This document shows, one piece after another, positions 7,954 through 17,300 of a stretch of DNA of 24,115 nt (the first letter of the stretch is position 1; every line of letters starts with the position of its first letter). The DNA is taken from assembly GCA_937876225.1 (NCBI GenBank), contig CALFIC010000126.1:1-24115 (forward strand), written 5' to 3'. This stretch comes from an uncultured Chloroflexota bacterium (lineage in GTDB: Bacteria; Chloroflexota; Chloroflexia; Chloroflexales; Roseiflexaceae). The position numbers and the translations under genes were made by a program. Under the pieces are notes generated by a model that saw only the letters and a program-made list of their open reading frames with translations, was not told where the DNA came from and did no database searches.

Positions 7954-8844
7954 ATGTCAAATTATCGAATTTTTTATCACCCAGACACCATAAGCACGAC
8001 CCACTCATTTGATACCACACGTAAAGGGGCAGATGTCGCTACAGCATTAGAAAGCCAAGGATGGCTAATTAGCACGCCGACGCCATTGAGTGTTGCTGAA
8101 GCAACCCAGACACATCGTGCAGACTACATCGATGCGATTGTACATGGGCAACCTCGTGATTTAGCCAAATCGCAAGGATTTCCGTGGGATCCGCAGATGT
8201 GGCGCTCGGTAGCTGCCCAAAACGGGGCCTTGCGCGATGCAGTCCTCACGGCCATCACAGGAATACCGGCATATGCCCTAAGCGCAGGGTTTCATCATGC
8301 CCGGAGTAATCACGGAGCAGGGTTTTGCACCGTAAATGGACTAGCGATTGGTGCAGATATTGCCTTAAAAAACGGTGTCCGCAAAGTGTTTATTCTCGAT
8401 GTGGATGCACATTGTGGCGGCGGTACCTTTAGTATGGTACAGGATTATGCACATATCGTACACCTTGACTTATCCGTGCATCGCTATGACCAATACATAC
8501 CGACATCACCGCACCAGTTATTGTTTGCCAATCATGCTTCAGAGTATCTCTCACGCTTACAACACTTGCTAACCTATGCAGAAGTTGACTTACAAGCCGG
8601 TGACTTGGTGATTTACAATGCCGGGATGGATCCCTATGAAGGCTGTGACCTCGGTGGGATACCTGGCATAGATGTGGCGCTCTTGACCCAACGGGAAGCG
8701 CTGGTAACGGCGTGGATCCGCCGGCACCAACTGAACGTGGCGGCGTGTCTCGCTGGTGGCTATAACGGTGCGGCTTTCTCCCATCAAGACCTTGTCGCCA
8801 TGCATGCCATGAGTGTCACGACGCTACTCCACCAAGACGCATAA
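7954..8844 (+). CDS. Histone-deacetylase-superfamily metal-dependent amidohydrolase
   Basis: The 296-residue product has the full catalytic set of the HDAC/acetoin-utilisation/acetylpolyamine amidohydrolase superfamily. GFHHARSNHGAGFC holds the His114/His115 charge-relay pair, FILDVDAHCGGGT holds zinc ligands Asp151 and His153, NAGMDPYEG holds Asp226, and LAGGYN holds the transition-state Tyr270. It should therefore be an active zinc deacylase. Whether it acts on acetyl-lysine proteins, polyamines or a small molecule cannot be read from sequence. The start ATG 7954 has a GAGGGGGA site ten bases upstream. It is transcribed alone, divergent from the PARG gene, and ends facing the compact helicase gene. 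Confidence 0.92.
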   Translation: MSNYRIFYHPDTISTTHSFDTTRKGADVATALESQGWLISTPTPLSVAEATQTHRADYIDAIVHGQPRDLAKSQGFPWDPQMWRSVAAQNGALRDAVLTAITGIPAYALSAGFHHARSNHGAGFCTVNGLAIGADIALKNGVRKVFILDVDAHCGGGTFSMVQDYAHIVHLDLSVHRYDQYIPTSPHQLLFANHASEYLSRLQHLLTYAEVDLQAGDLVIYNAGMDPYEGCDLGGIPGIDVALLTQREALVTAWIRRHQLNVAACLAGGYNGAAFSHQDLVAMHAMSVTTLLHQDA

Positions 8845-8949
8845 ATACGACTCATTCAGGTGTATATCTTGTTTTATCATGGAAAAAAGAATTTATTTTC
8901 GGCATCTTTGACGAATTATGACAATCGTAATGAACAGGACAAAATTATC

Positions 8950-8977
8950 GTAGAGAAATAGCATGCTACGGCTCTAT
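8950..8977. repeat. Diverged copy of 28-bp GTAGAGACGCAGCA palindromic repeat
   Basis: The 28 bases starting GTAGAG, with AGCATGCT in the middle and CTCTAT at the end, match the perfect palindrome at 17378-17405 in 22 of 28 positions without gaps. It lies between the convergent deacetylase and helicase genes and supplies the helicase stop codon (TAG, 8976-8974). The rest of the spacer (8845-8949) is A/T-rich with no feature I can name. Confidence 0.7.
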
Positions 8978-11241
8978 GATGATTTGGCCCACCATGGGAC
9001 CAACGACGGTGGCGTTTTGCGTTTGGATTTGCTGGTGGTGCTGGTACGCACCGGCGCCTGCCAACTTTGAATCTGCGGATCGTTCAGTATCTCTTCGAGT
9101 TGAGGGTTATTGGGTACGTAGTAAGGTAATTGTTGACGCAACACCGGCGACGCCCCATTACGCCGCAACGAATCATGGAGATTGCTGAGTGGCTTGCCTC
9201 GATGTACCGCTACCACATGGTGCATGATGGCTACCGTCGGCTTGAGGTGCATTTCTTCGACAAACCGCGACACTTCAGGGGCGGTGCTACTCGCTTGATC
9301 GCCGGCGCGAGGGGTCAGTGACACACCGATATAGACTTCGCGTTTGGCACGGGTAATACCCACATAAAACAACCGGCGTTCAGTTTCGACCACGCTTCCA
9401 CCACGACTGGGTGGCGTAGCGCTCTGGGCTTTGTCCCACACCGTCAGTTCTTCACTGAGCAACACGGGCATATAGCCCTCATGGGCGCGTGGGATAAATA
9501 CGTAGTCGTATTCGAGCCCTTTGGTACGGTAAATGGTGGTAAACAATATTTGGTGCTCAAGCGGTGCATTAAAGGTATGATCGAGTCCGGCAAAATGAAC
9601 CACAAAATCACCAACCGCCAGCCCAGTATCACGGGCATAGCCAATGAATTGATTGACACAATTGATGCGATCACTCGATTCGGCACCACTCCCATAATAA
9701 TTATGGAAATGTTCCATGTAATTAGTGCTATCGACGATGATTTGTAGGGTTTGGTGGGCCGGCTGGGAGGTACGCCACAACTCGTTTACCCGCATCAATA
9801 CGTTTATGAGTTGACTAATCCGCTCACGCCCGGGGCGGTTGAGGGGTGATTGGGCGGGATTCGTGAGGCCATGGAGGAATTCCCCTAGTGACATGCCATA
9901 GCGTTGGGCGTCGGCCAGTGATTTTTTGATGGTATCGAGCGCCAAATAACGGTTGGGCAGGTTGATAATCGACATCAACACCCGACTGATTTGCTCATCG
10001 ACCAAATCGTGCCATTGTTGACCAGCCTTGAGGTAATCGACCAATGTGGCGACTTCACGGCGCTCAAAAAAAGGTTTGCGCCCGAGCACGCGGTAGGGGA
10101 TTTTGCGGGCCAGACAGGCCGCTTCCAGCCCTTGTAATTGACTGAATGTCCGCCCCAGCACCACCACTTGGCTGGGGTCTTGGGTGCGTTGCACCAACGT
10201 CACCAGCTGATTACACAGCATAATGTCGAGTTCACTGGTTTGTTCGGCCTGTTCATGCACCAGAAAGATATCAGTAGAGTGCAAAATATTGTGGGCAGTG
10301 AGTGGTTTGGCGACTCTGCTGGTGTTTTGACTAATGACATTGAGGGCTACTTGCGCCAAAAGTGGCCCAAAACGAAACGAATGTGACAAGGTGTAATCGA
10401 TTACTTGTTTGCCAAACACTTGGCCGGTCATGGTCTGCAAAATATAATCGGGGCGGGCACCACGCCATTCGTAGATGGTTTGGTCGTCGTCACCGACTAC
10501 CATCACGTCGGTATGGGGATTGACGAGCAACTCGATGAGGCGTTGTTGGCCAGCATTGACGTCTTGGTATTCGTCGACAATCACATAGCGCAAATGGTTA
10601 GCGATTTGTTGGCGAAACTCAGGGAAACGAGTGAAAAGATCCACCACAATCGGCACAAAATCATCAAACCCGGCCGCATGACGCTTGTGGCGCTCGGCTT
10701 CGAAACGGATATAGACATCGACCAAGCCTGGTTCGCCGCTACTAGTGGCATGGGCACGGTCGGGAGGGATGAGTTCGCCCTTCCAGAGACCAATAGCCAT
10801 CAGCGCCATTTCGGCGTCGATTGTGTTGAGGGGCAACACGCCTTCTTTTTCGAGGGCTTGGATGGTGCGATTGGCAAGGATGCGTCCCATTTCGCTGTCG
10901 TCAGCCGTCCACAATTCTTGGGGTTCGGGCATGAGTCCCGCTTCGACGGCACGACGCATTATTTTGAAGGCAAACGAATGAAAGGTGTCGACGCCGGGGT
11001 GACTCGATTGCGCAAGGCCGATATCAAGGAGCTTGGTGGTAAATTGTTGGCGCGCCAGCACGTTGAACATCACAATTTGGATGGCGTGGCGCGGCGTACC
11101 AGATTGGAGTAGTTGCTTGACCCGATGCGCCATGGTGGTGGTTTTGCCAGAACCAGCCACAGCCAACACGCGAGCGTGGAAGCCGGTAGGATGAGCGACG
11201 ACCGCCTGTTGTTCGGGGGTGAGTTGATGCATACTATTCAT
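8974..11241 (-). CDS. Compact UvrD/PcrA-like SF1A DNA helicase
   Basis: All SF1A helicase motifs are visible in 755 residues: Walker A AVAGSGKTT (27-35), DTFHSFAF (motif Ib region), IVDEYQDVN (221-229), VVGDDDQTIYEWRGA (248-262), SHSFRFGP, VVVLGRT, TTIYRTKGLEYDYVFIP (568-584) and RRLFYVGITRAK (622-633). An intact ATPase moving on single-stranded DNA is expected. No nuclease domain is present. The C-terminal tail after about 650 is basic and Ser/Thr-rich. The gene is a paralogue of 19510-21696, sharing for example HATSS, FDDFVP and the complete motif II-III segment. There is no Shine-Dalgarno at the ATG. Instead a TATGAT ends six bases before it, indicating a leaderless mRNA. It is divergent from the AddB-like gene. 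Confidence 0.93.
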   Translation of the reverse strand: MNSMHQLTPEQQAVVAHPTGFHARVLAVAGSGKTTTMAHRVKQLLQSGTPRHAIQIVMFNVLARQQFTTKLLDIGLAQSSHPGVDTFHSFAFKIMRRAVEAGLMPEPQELWTADDSEMGRILANRTIQALEKEGVLPLNTIDAEMALMAIGLWKGELIPPDRAHATSSGEPGLVDVYIRFEAERHKRHAAGFDDFVPIVVDLFTRFPEFRQQIANHLRYVIVDEYQDVNAGQQRLIELLVNPHTDVMVVGDDDQTIYEWRGARPDYILQTMTGQVFGKQVIDYTLSHSFRFGPLLAQVALNVISQNTSRVAKPLTAHNILHSTDIFLVHEQAEQTSELDIMLCNQLVTLVQRTQDPSQVVVLGRTFSQLQGLEAACLARKIPYRVLGRKPFFERREVATLVDYLKAGQQWHDLVDEQISRVLMSIINLPNRYLALDTIKKSLADAQRYGMSLGEFLHGLTNPAQSPLNRPGRERISQLINVLMRVNELWRTSQPAHQTLQIIVDSTNYMEHFHNYYGSGAESSDRINCVNQFIGYARDTGLAVGDFVVHFAGLDHTFNAPLEHQILFTTIYRTKGLEYDYVFIPRAHEGYMPVLLSEELTVWDKAQSATPPSRGGSVVETERRLFYVGITRAKREVYIGVSLTPRAGDQASSTAPEVSRFVEEMHLKPTVAIMHHVVAVHRGKPLSNLHDSLRRNGASPVLRQQLPYYVPNNPQLEEILNDPQIQSWQAPVRTSTTSKSKRKTPPSLVPWWAKSS

Positions 11242-11247
11242 GGGTTC

Positions 11248-11267
11248 ATCATAGCATGGAGGGGGAG
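11248..11267 (-). promoter_or_regulatory. Helicase promoter: -10 TATGAT with mirrored CTCC-rich element, leaderless start
   Basis: On the minus strand the 20 bases read CTCCCCCTCCATGCTATGAT. The final TATGAT is a -10 box that ends exactly six bases before the helicase ATG, so transcription should begin at or next to the A of the start codon. The same element, 18 of 20 identical, occurs in opposite orientation at 11334-11353. Confidence 0.65.
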
Positions 11268-11333
11268 TTTTTTCAGCCCAGCAAAAAATAGCGCATTATA
11301 TGTAACGCAAACATAGTTTTTCACAAAAATGCT

Positions 11334-11353
11334 CTCCTCCTCCATGCTATAAT
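11334..11353 (+). promoter_or_regulatory. AddB-like operon promoter: -10 TATAAT with shared CTCC-rich element
   Basis: The bases CTCCTCCTCCATGCTATAAT end in a consensus -10. No good -35 is visible at the usual distance, so the conserved C/T-rich block may be bound by an activator or an alternative sigma factor. A leader of about 35 bases with AAGAGG precedes the ATG at 11396. Confidence 0.6.
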
Positions 11354-11395
11354 CAGCGCAATAGCGGTATTACGCACCACGTAGCAAGAGGCACT

Positions 11396-14308
11396 ATGCG
11401 CAATGTATTTGAGTATGCGGTTCCCCACGCCGTATATGATCGTGACTTCATCGATTATGTCATCCAACAAGCCGGCACACGCCGTGCACTCGTCATTACC
11501 GCTAGCCGGCCTCACGCCACTTGGTTGCGCCAACAATTCAGTAATCAACCACACACACAAATCGAAGTGAATACGTTGCAGGCGTTGCTGATGAAGCAAC
11601 TCAAGCGCACTGCACCACGCCCAGTCATTAGCGCAACCAGTCGCATGGTGGTGGTAAATACCGCATGGCAGCAGGTAGGTGGTGCGCTGTACCAACACTA
11701 CGGCAACAATCGTGGTGCGATGAATGAAATCGCCCAAGCACTCAGCTGGATCTCGAGCCAACGCCAGCGCTGGGGTCAGATTGAAGCCGACCTTGACATG
11801 CACCACGAACTTGCCCAAACCTATACCCGCTATGCCACCATCCTCGATGCCCAAGGGGTTGTCGCCTATGATGATGTGGCGTTGCATGTCGGCGATAGCC
11901 CAACCACATCGCTACCCTATGATGTCGTCGTGGCTGTCGAATTACAGCATGCCAATGCGGCCCAGCTCCATGCCCTCGCGACCCTCATCCAACCAGTTAC
12001 ACAGGTGACACTGGCAGGTTGGGTGCAGGCAGGGCATCACGCACCTGAATTGGCGTATGTGCATAATTGGTTATGTCAATTTTTGACACCACAGCCGTGG
12101 CCTGTATCACAGCATCACACCGGTGATCTGGTGGCCCAACGCATCCTCGGGCAGCAGACTGCCAACCCTGCGCTAACCGTGGTTGGGATGCCGAGTGTTG
12201 ATGCATGGGTTGCGGGGGTACCGACCATCGTCGACGAATGTCAGTCGATTGCCCAACTCACCTACCAGCGCTTAGCAGCCAAACGAAGCGTTGCCATCGT
12301 CTGTAGCGACGAATCACTCGTACCGCATGTGCGGGCTGCCCTCATCGGACAGGGAATCCCATTGGCGCCACTCGTGCCCCCCAGCAACCAAAATCCATTG
12401 ATTCAATTAGGGCGGGGAGCATTACGTTGGCGCACCGTCAGCGACCCCTTGCAACAACGGGCGCTCCTCAATGAATTATTGCAATTGCCGTTTTGGGGGC
12501 TCAGTACTGCCCAAGCCCGCCAAGCCAGCCGCGACAGCGCCAACCCGCATACCGAAGCGCTTACGGCCAAATTCAATACTATCGACATCCAACGCCCCAT
12601 CGCTCCCCAAATCACTGCCCTCATCAAATGGAGCAATGCCCTCACGTGGACGTGGCTCGAGCCACGGATTGCCGTCGATGTGCGCGATAGCTGGCTGCGT
12701 GATTATCACGCCTGGCTGGGTCGCATCGAGGAAGTCGATCGTATCGCCCAATCAGCGCACATCGATGATGCCCACCGTGAACAATTAATCAGTGGCATCG
12801 ATAGTTTGCCCAATACCCTCGATGCCATGTACCGTACTACCTTACCCCTCACCATTCATAGTCGCACAGGAGCATTGGCCAACGCCGACTGTGTCATCAT
12901 CATGGGCATGAGTGAGCATGTGGCCCCGCGCACGGCCTTTGGCTATCAACTCTTTGGCGAGCAGTCATTGTGCGAAGCCTTTAGGTCGTCACATCGCCCT
13001 CATCCCCCATTGCGCACCGATGCCCATGCCGGGCGTGAGCGTGAAGCACGCCGCGTGGCAGCCTTGTGTGGCAGTCACGCCCGCGAAGTCATTTTCACCA
13101 TGGCACATCACGGCGTCAATGGCGCAGCCCAATTGGCCTCGCCCTACTTCGAGCGTATCTTGGCGGGCATGGCGAGCTTTACCGCCAATGGTGAATTGGT
13201 CGTACACGATGATGCCCCCATCACCCGCATCAACGGTGGCGCCATGCCCAGCGCACATAGCCCAGCACCGGTGGCGACGCCGGTGATCCAAGTGATGCAC
13301 GACAATAGTTTTTCGGCCAGCCAAATCAACACTTATCTGGGCTGTCCACGGCGCTATTTTTATGAAAAAATCGTGCGGATTGATGATGACGACGATGAAA
13401 TTACTGACGAGATAAATCTCGTTATCGGTATGTTTATCCACGAAGTGCTATGCGCCGCCCTCGGCAATGGCCAAACGAGTAATGTCGATTTACGCCACGA
13501 ATCATATCCTGAATTCAAAAAGCGCCTCGATTTATTACCGCTTCGGGTGGAAAAAATCCTCGCTGCCGCTTGGCACGGAGAACCAATTGACCTCGATACA
13601 TCTACCAAATACATCCCCTCTTATAATATACTTAGATTCTTAGCCTGGAAAGATAGTATCGGCGAAGGACTCCGCCAACGTAGTAGTTGGCGCAAAATCG
13701 AACAAATGCTGAAGCGGTGGATCACCATCGAACAAACGCTCCATGCACAAGCCACCCGCCGGCCGGTGTTGCTCGAGCAGCAACTGAGCATGACCCTTAA
13801 TGGCAAACGCATCAATGCCCGCATCGACCGCATCGACCTCGTGACCACTAGTAGCGGGAGCTATTACGAAATCATCGACTACAAAAGCAGCAAAGCCAAA
13901 GCGTATTCAGAGCTCCTCAAGGCCTATTTACCACAAAACGACGAAAAACCGACCAACTACCAAATCCCACTCTACTTGTTGGGGTTGTCACAACCTGAAT
14001 GGAATCTGACCTCAGCCGCTACGCAGATGCGAATGTATTACTTGGGAATTCCAAAACCAGAAGATGCCGCAAAAGATCCGACGCGGGTTACTATCTTGGA
14101 GAATCAGCAAACAAAGATTCTCAAACAAGGGAATAGTCACGTCGGCATCCAGCTCAGTACCAGCGACCTCCATGGCACGATTGCCCTGCAACTCGACCGC
14201 ATCATGAACCAGATGCGCCAGACGCCCTACCCCACCACCCCAGATCATGGGTGTAATTACTGTCCCTTTGCCTTGATTTGTGACGACGCCATCCAGACCA
14301 ACTATTAA
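11396..14308 (+). CDS. AddB-like helicase-nuclease subunit: degenerate motor plus Fe-S PD-(D/E)XK nuclease
   Basis: The 970-residue protein has a C-terminal RecB-family nuclease. His682 (GMFIHEVL), Asp811 (NARIDRID), Asp828-Tyr-Lys830 (IIDYKSS) and TNYQIPLY supply the PD-(D/E)XK motifs. Cys650 (YLGCPRRY) with Cys953/956/962 (CX2CX5C) forms the four-cysteine Fe-S staple typical of AddB. The N-terminal two thirds follow the UvrD-like order loosely (ALVITASRP, DVVVAVE, VTLAGW, SRTGALANADCVIIMGMSE), but there is no Walker A lysine motif, so the motor is probably inactive. Such subunits recognise and cut DNA ends together with an active helicase partner. Here that would be the AddA-like protein 31 bp downstream. 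The size is below typical AddB (about 1,150). Confidence 0.87.
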   Translation: MRNVFEYAVPHAVYDRDFIDYVIQQAGTRRALVITASRPHATWLRQQFSNQPHTQIEVNTLQALLMKQLKRTAPRPVISATSRMVVVNTAWQQVGGALYQHYGNNRGAMNEIAQALSWISSQRQRWGQIEADLDMHHELAQTYTRYATILDAQGVVAYDDVALHVGDSPTTSLPYDVVVAVELQHANAAQLHALATLIQPVTQVTLAGWVQAGHHAPELAYVHNWLCQFLTPQPWPVSQHHTGDLVAQRILGQQTANPALTVVGMPSVDAWVAGVPTIVDECQSIAQLTYQRLAAKRSVAIVCSDESLVPHVRAALIGQGIPLAPLVPPSNQNPLIQLGRGALRWRTVSDPLQQRALLNELLQLPFWGLSTAQARQASRDSANPHTEALTAKFNTIDIQRPIAPQITALIKWSNALTWTWLEPRIAVDVRDSWLRDYHAWLGRIEEVDRIAQSAHIDDAHREQLISGIDSLPNTLDAMYRTTLPLTIHSRTGALANADCVIIMGMSEHVAPRTAFGYQLFGEQSLCEAFRSSHRPHPPLRTDAHAGREREARRVAALCGSHAREVIFTMAHHGVNGAAQLASPYFERILAGMASFTANGELVVHDDAPITRINGGAMPSAHSPAPVATPVIQVMHDNSFSASQINTYLGCPRRYFYEKIVRIDDDDDEITDEINLVIGMFIHEVLCAALGNGQTSNVDLRHESYPEFKKRLDLLPLRVEKILAAAWHGEPIDLDTSTKYIPSYNILRFLAWKDSIGEGLRQRSSWRKIEQMLKRWITIEQTLHAQATRRPVLLEQQLSMTLNGKRINARIDRIDLVTTSSGSYYEIIDYKSSKAKAYSELLKAYLPQNDEKPTNYQIPLYLLGLSQPEWNLTSAATQMRMYYLGIPKPEDAAKDPTRVTILENQQTKILKQGNSHVGIQLSTSDLHGTIALQLDRIMNQMRQTPYPTTPDHGCNYCPFALICDDAIQTNY

Positions 14309-14339
14309 TACCATAGAGCGACACCAAAAGGACACGCTG

Positions 14340-17300
14340 ATGACGACATTTGCCCCCAATATCAATCAACAACAAGCGCTACATGCGCCTATCGATAGCA
14401 CGGTCTGTATTATTGCGGGTGCCGGTACCGGCAAAACCGAGACTCTCGCCAATCGCTACGTCAAAATCCTAACCGAGACCCCTCACCTCCATCCCCGCAA
14501 TATCGTGGTGCTGACATTTACCGAAAAAGCGGCCACCGAAATGCGGGCGCGCATCATGTACAAAGTCACCCAAGCCAGCGCGCTCAATTTGAGTCGAGTA
14601 GATATGGCCGAAGCCCATATCTCTACCTTTCATGCCTTCGCAGCCCGGCTCGCCCTCAGCCAAAGCATTACCCTCAACCTCGACATCACAGAGCCGTTTT
14701 GCGATGAACGGAATGCACTCCGCATCGCCGAAGCATGCTGGGAACAATTTTTGACCGCTGGCTGGCAAGAAGCTTTTGCCTACCTGTATAACATCGTCGA
14801 TAATTTGGACTGGAATGATGACGCATACGCCAAAATCATTACCGACATGCTGGCTGATGCCAAAGGGATGGGATTGGCAAGCGAGCAACTAGCCGAACGC
14901 CTCGCACATACTCTGACAGCGAGTGAAAAACATGCCTTGCTCGGACAAGCCCTGCAATGGAACTTTGTAGCGCGGAGTGCACAGCTGAACCAGCGTGGAC
15001 AACTCGACCTCGACGACATCATCACCGTGGTGCCTTGGTTGATAGCGCAATTCCCCCAGCTGTGCACCGACATCCGGTTTGTGATGGTCGACGAATACCA
15101 AGACACCAGTGCGGTCCAAGCCCAATTACTCACCAGCATTACGCCATACACACAAGGTCAACCATCACACCGCACCGTGGTGGGAGATCCACGTCAAGCG
15201 ATTTATCTGTGGCGCCAAGCTCAAGTCCAAAACATTATTGACATCCGCGAAGCTAGTCAGCATCAGATTGATTTAATCGAAAATCATCGCTCGCGCAAAC
15301 CCATCCTCGACCTCGCCAATATCAGCCTGAATGGCTATCAATTCGCGACTCCCCCAGAATTTGACCATACCAAAACCCTTGTTCCCGCACAGCATACTCC
15401 TCACAACAGCGCTCCCGATTGTGTGCGCTATTATCGGTACAAGAATCAAGCAGACGAAGCCACTGCCATCGCCACACGCATGCAAGAGCTCCACACCACC
15501 TACGGCGTCGCCTATGGCGACATGGCGATTTTGTTGCGCCGGCGCGCCCATCTCGATGTCTATGCCGATGCCATGCAACAAGCCGGTATTCCCTTTGATC
15601 GCGGCAAAAACAATCCGTTTTATGAACGACCACTCGTGCTCGATGCCATCCATACTGCCGTGGCCATCATGGACCCCAGTAACGAAATCGCACTGACACG
15701 CGCATTATTGTACGCCACAGCCACCCTCGACGATGTAAGCTTGGCGCATATGCGCCAGCAACATCGCGATGGGTCTTTGTGGCAAATGTTGGTAGCGCAC
15801 CAACACGATATTGCCCCGATTGGTCGGTTTGTCCAGTTACAACAACAACTCGCTGCCCAGCAATGGCAATTAGCCCCCGCCGAATGGCTCCACGAAGTCA
15901 TTTTGCGCTGTGGATTGTGGCAGCGTGATGGTGCCTACGGCCAACGGATGCTCACCAAGCTGGTCAACGATTGTCGGGCATTACCGGCCGCAAATGTCCC
16001 TGATTTGCTCGGGCAACTCGTCGAACGCATGCGCGACGAACCCGAAAGTGCGGCTCCTGAACTCAAAACCGACACCAATGCCGTCCAAATCATGACCGTC
16101 CACGCCGCCAAAGGGCTTGAATTTAGCGCAGTGTTTATTCCCGATGCACATGCATTTAGCCTACGCACCCAAAAACCCCTCACGTTTCAACCCGGTTATT
16201 TGATTGACCCATTGCATCCAGATGAAACCCAACAACGCCTGAGCAAAGAACTCGAACGCCAAAACAGCAATGAATTACTGGCGTTGTGGTATGTGGCCTT
16301 GACCCGCGCTAAGTACTGGCTGATGGTCAGTGCACGGGTACCTGTCAAAACAAGTGATTCACAATTTACGGCGGTATTTACGCACCTACAACAACATCCG
16401 ATCCCCGGTGTCGATTGCCGCGATATCGAACATACTCCCGCCTTCCGCATCCAACCATTACCAACCATACCCGTCGTCAATGAGACCCAAACAGCTCCGT
16501 TGTCATGCAAACGGATTATTCAATTATCGCCGTCAGCCATCCACGAATTGACGCAGTGCCCACGCCGTTACCGCTTTCAACGCCGGAGCGGACTCGATGC
16601 CCTGTATAGTGCCGAGTACGACGAACGCGTCTACATGGCCCAGTCCATTACCACTACAAGTGGACAATATGTGCTTCCAAAACCAGACATATCGGCTTTT
16701 GAAACACAAGAACCGGCACCAGATGTACGTACCGACAGTGATGACCCCGAGCAACTAGGAAGCAATGCGCGCATCCTCGGTACGTTGTTTCACGCTGCCG
16801 TCGAAGCCCATGCCAGTCTGCCAAACGGCTCCACCGCCGAGTTAGTGGCAGCTGCCGTACAACGCTATGGGCAAGCAGTGTCGCTGGCAACCCAAAGCGA
16901 ATTAGCAATCTTTGTGCAACGCTATCTCGATTCGCCGCTCGGGCAACACGCTCCCCAACCGCACCAAGTCGAACAACGCATCCGCTGGCAAATCGATACC
17001 CCATCTGCAGTAGTCGAGCTTAGCGGGGTTATCGATCGCCTAACCACGACGCAGATTATCGACTTCAAAACGGACCTCGATAGCGCCGGTATCAGCGCAC
17101 GTCATGGCGACCAATTACGCTTGTATGCCCATGCCATCATGCAACAACAGGCGACCACCAAGCCAAACGACTTGGTGATCTATCATGTCCGCAGTGGTGA
17201 ACAAATCTCCATCGCTAACGACGCACAGTCTATGCACCAGACCATGCTTCGTTTGGAAAAAGCCGTACAGCACATCGTGAATAGTGACTATCCGGCTGTT

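Noticed and set aside
10405..11112. Plus-strand open frame of 235 codons opposite the compact helicase
   Set aside because: It is antisense to a fully conserved helicase N-terminal half, and its translation shows no recognisable motif. It is a codon-bias shadow.
11321..11887. Minus-strand open frame opposite the AddB-like start
   Set aside because: It covers the mirrored promoter and the AddB-like N-terminus with no motif of its own. The plus-strand gene is better supported.
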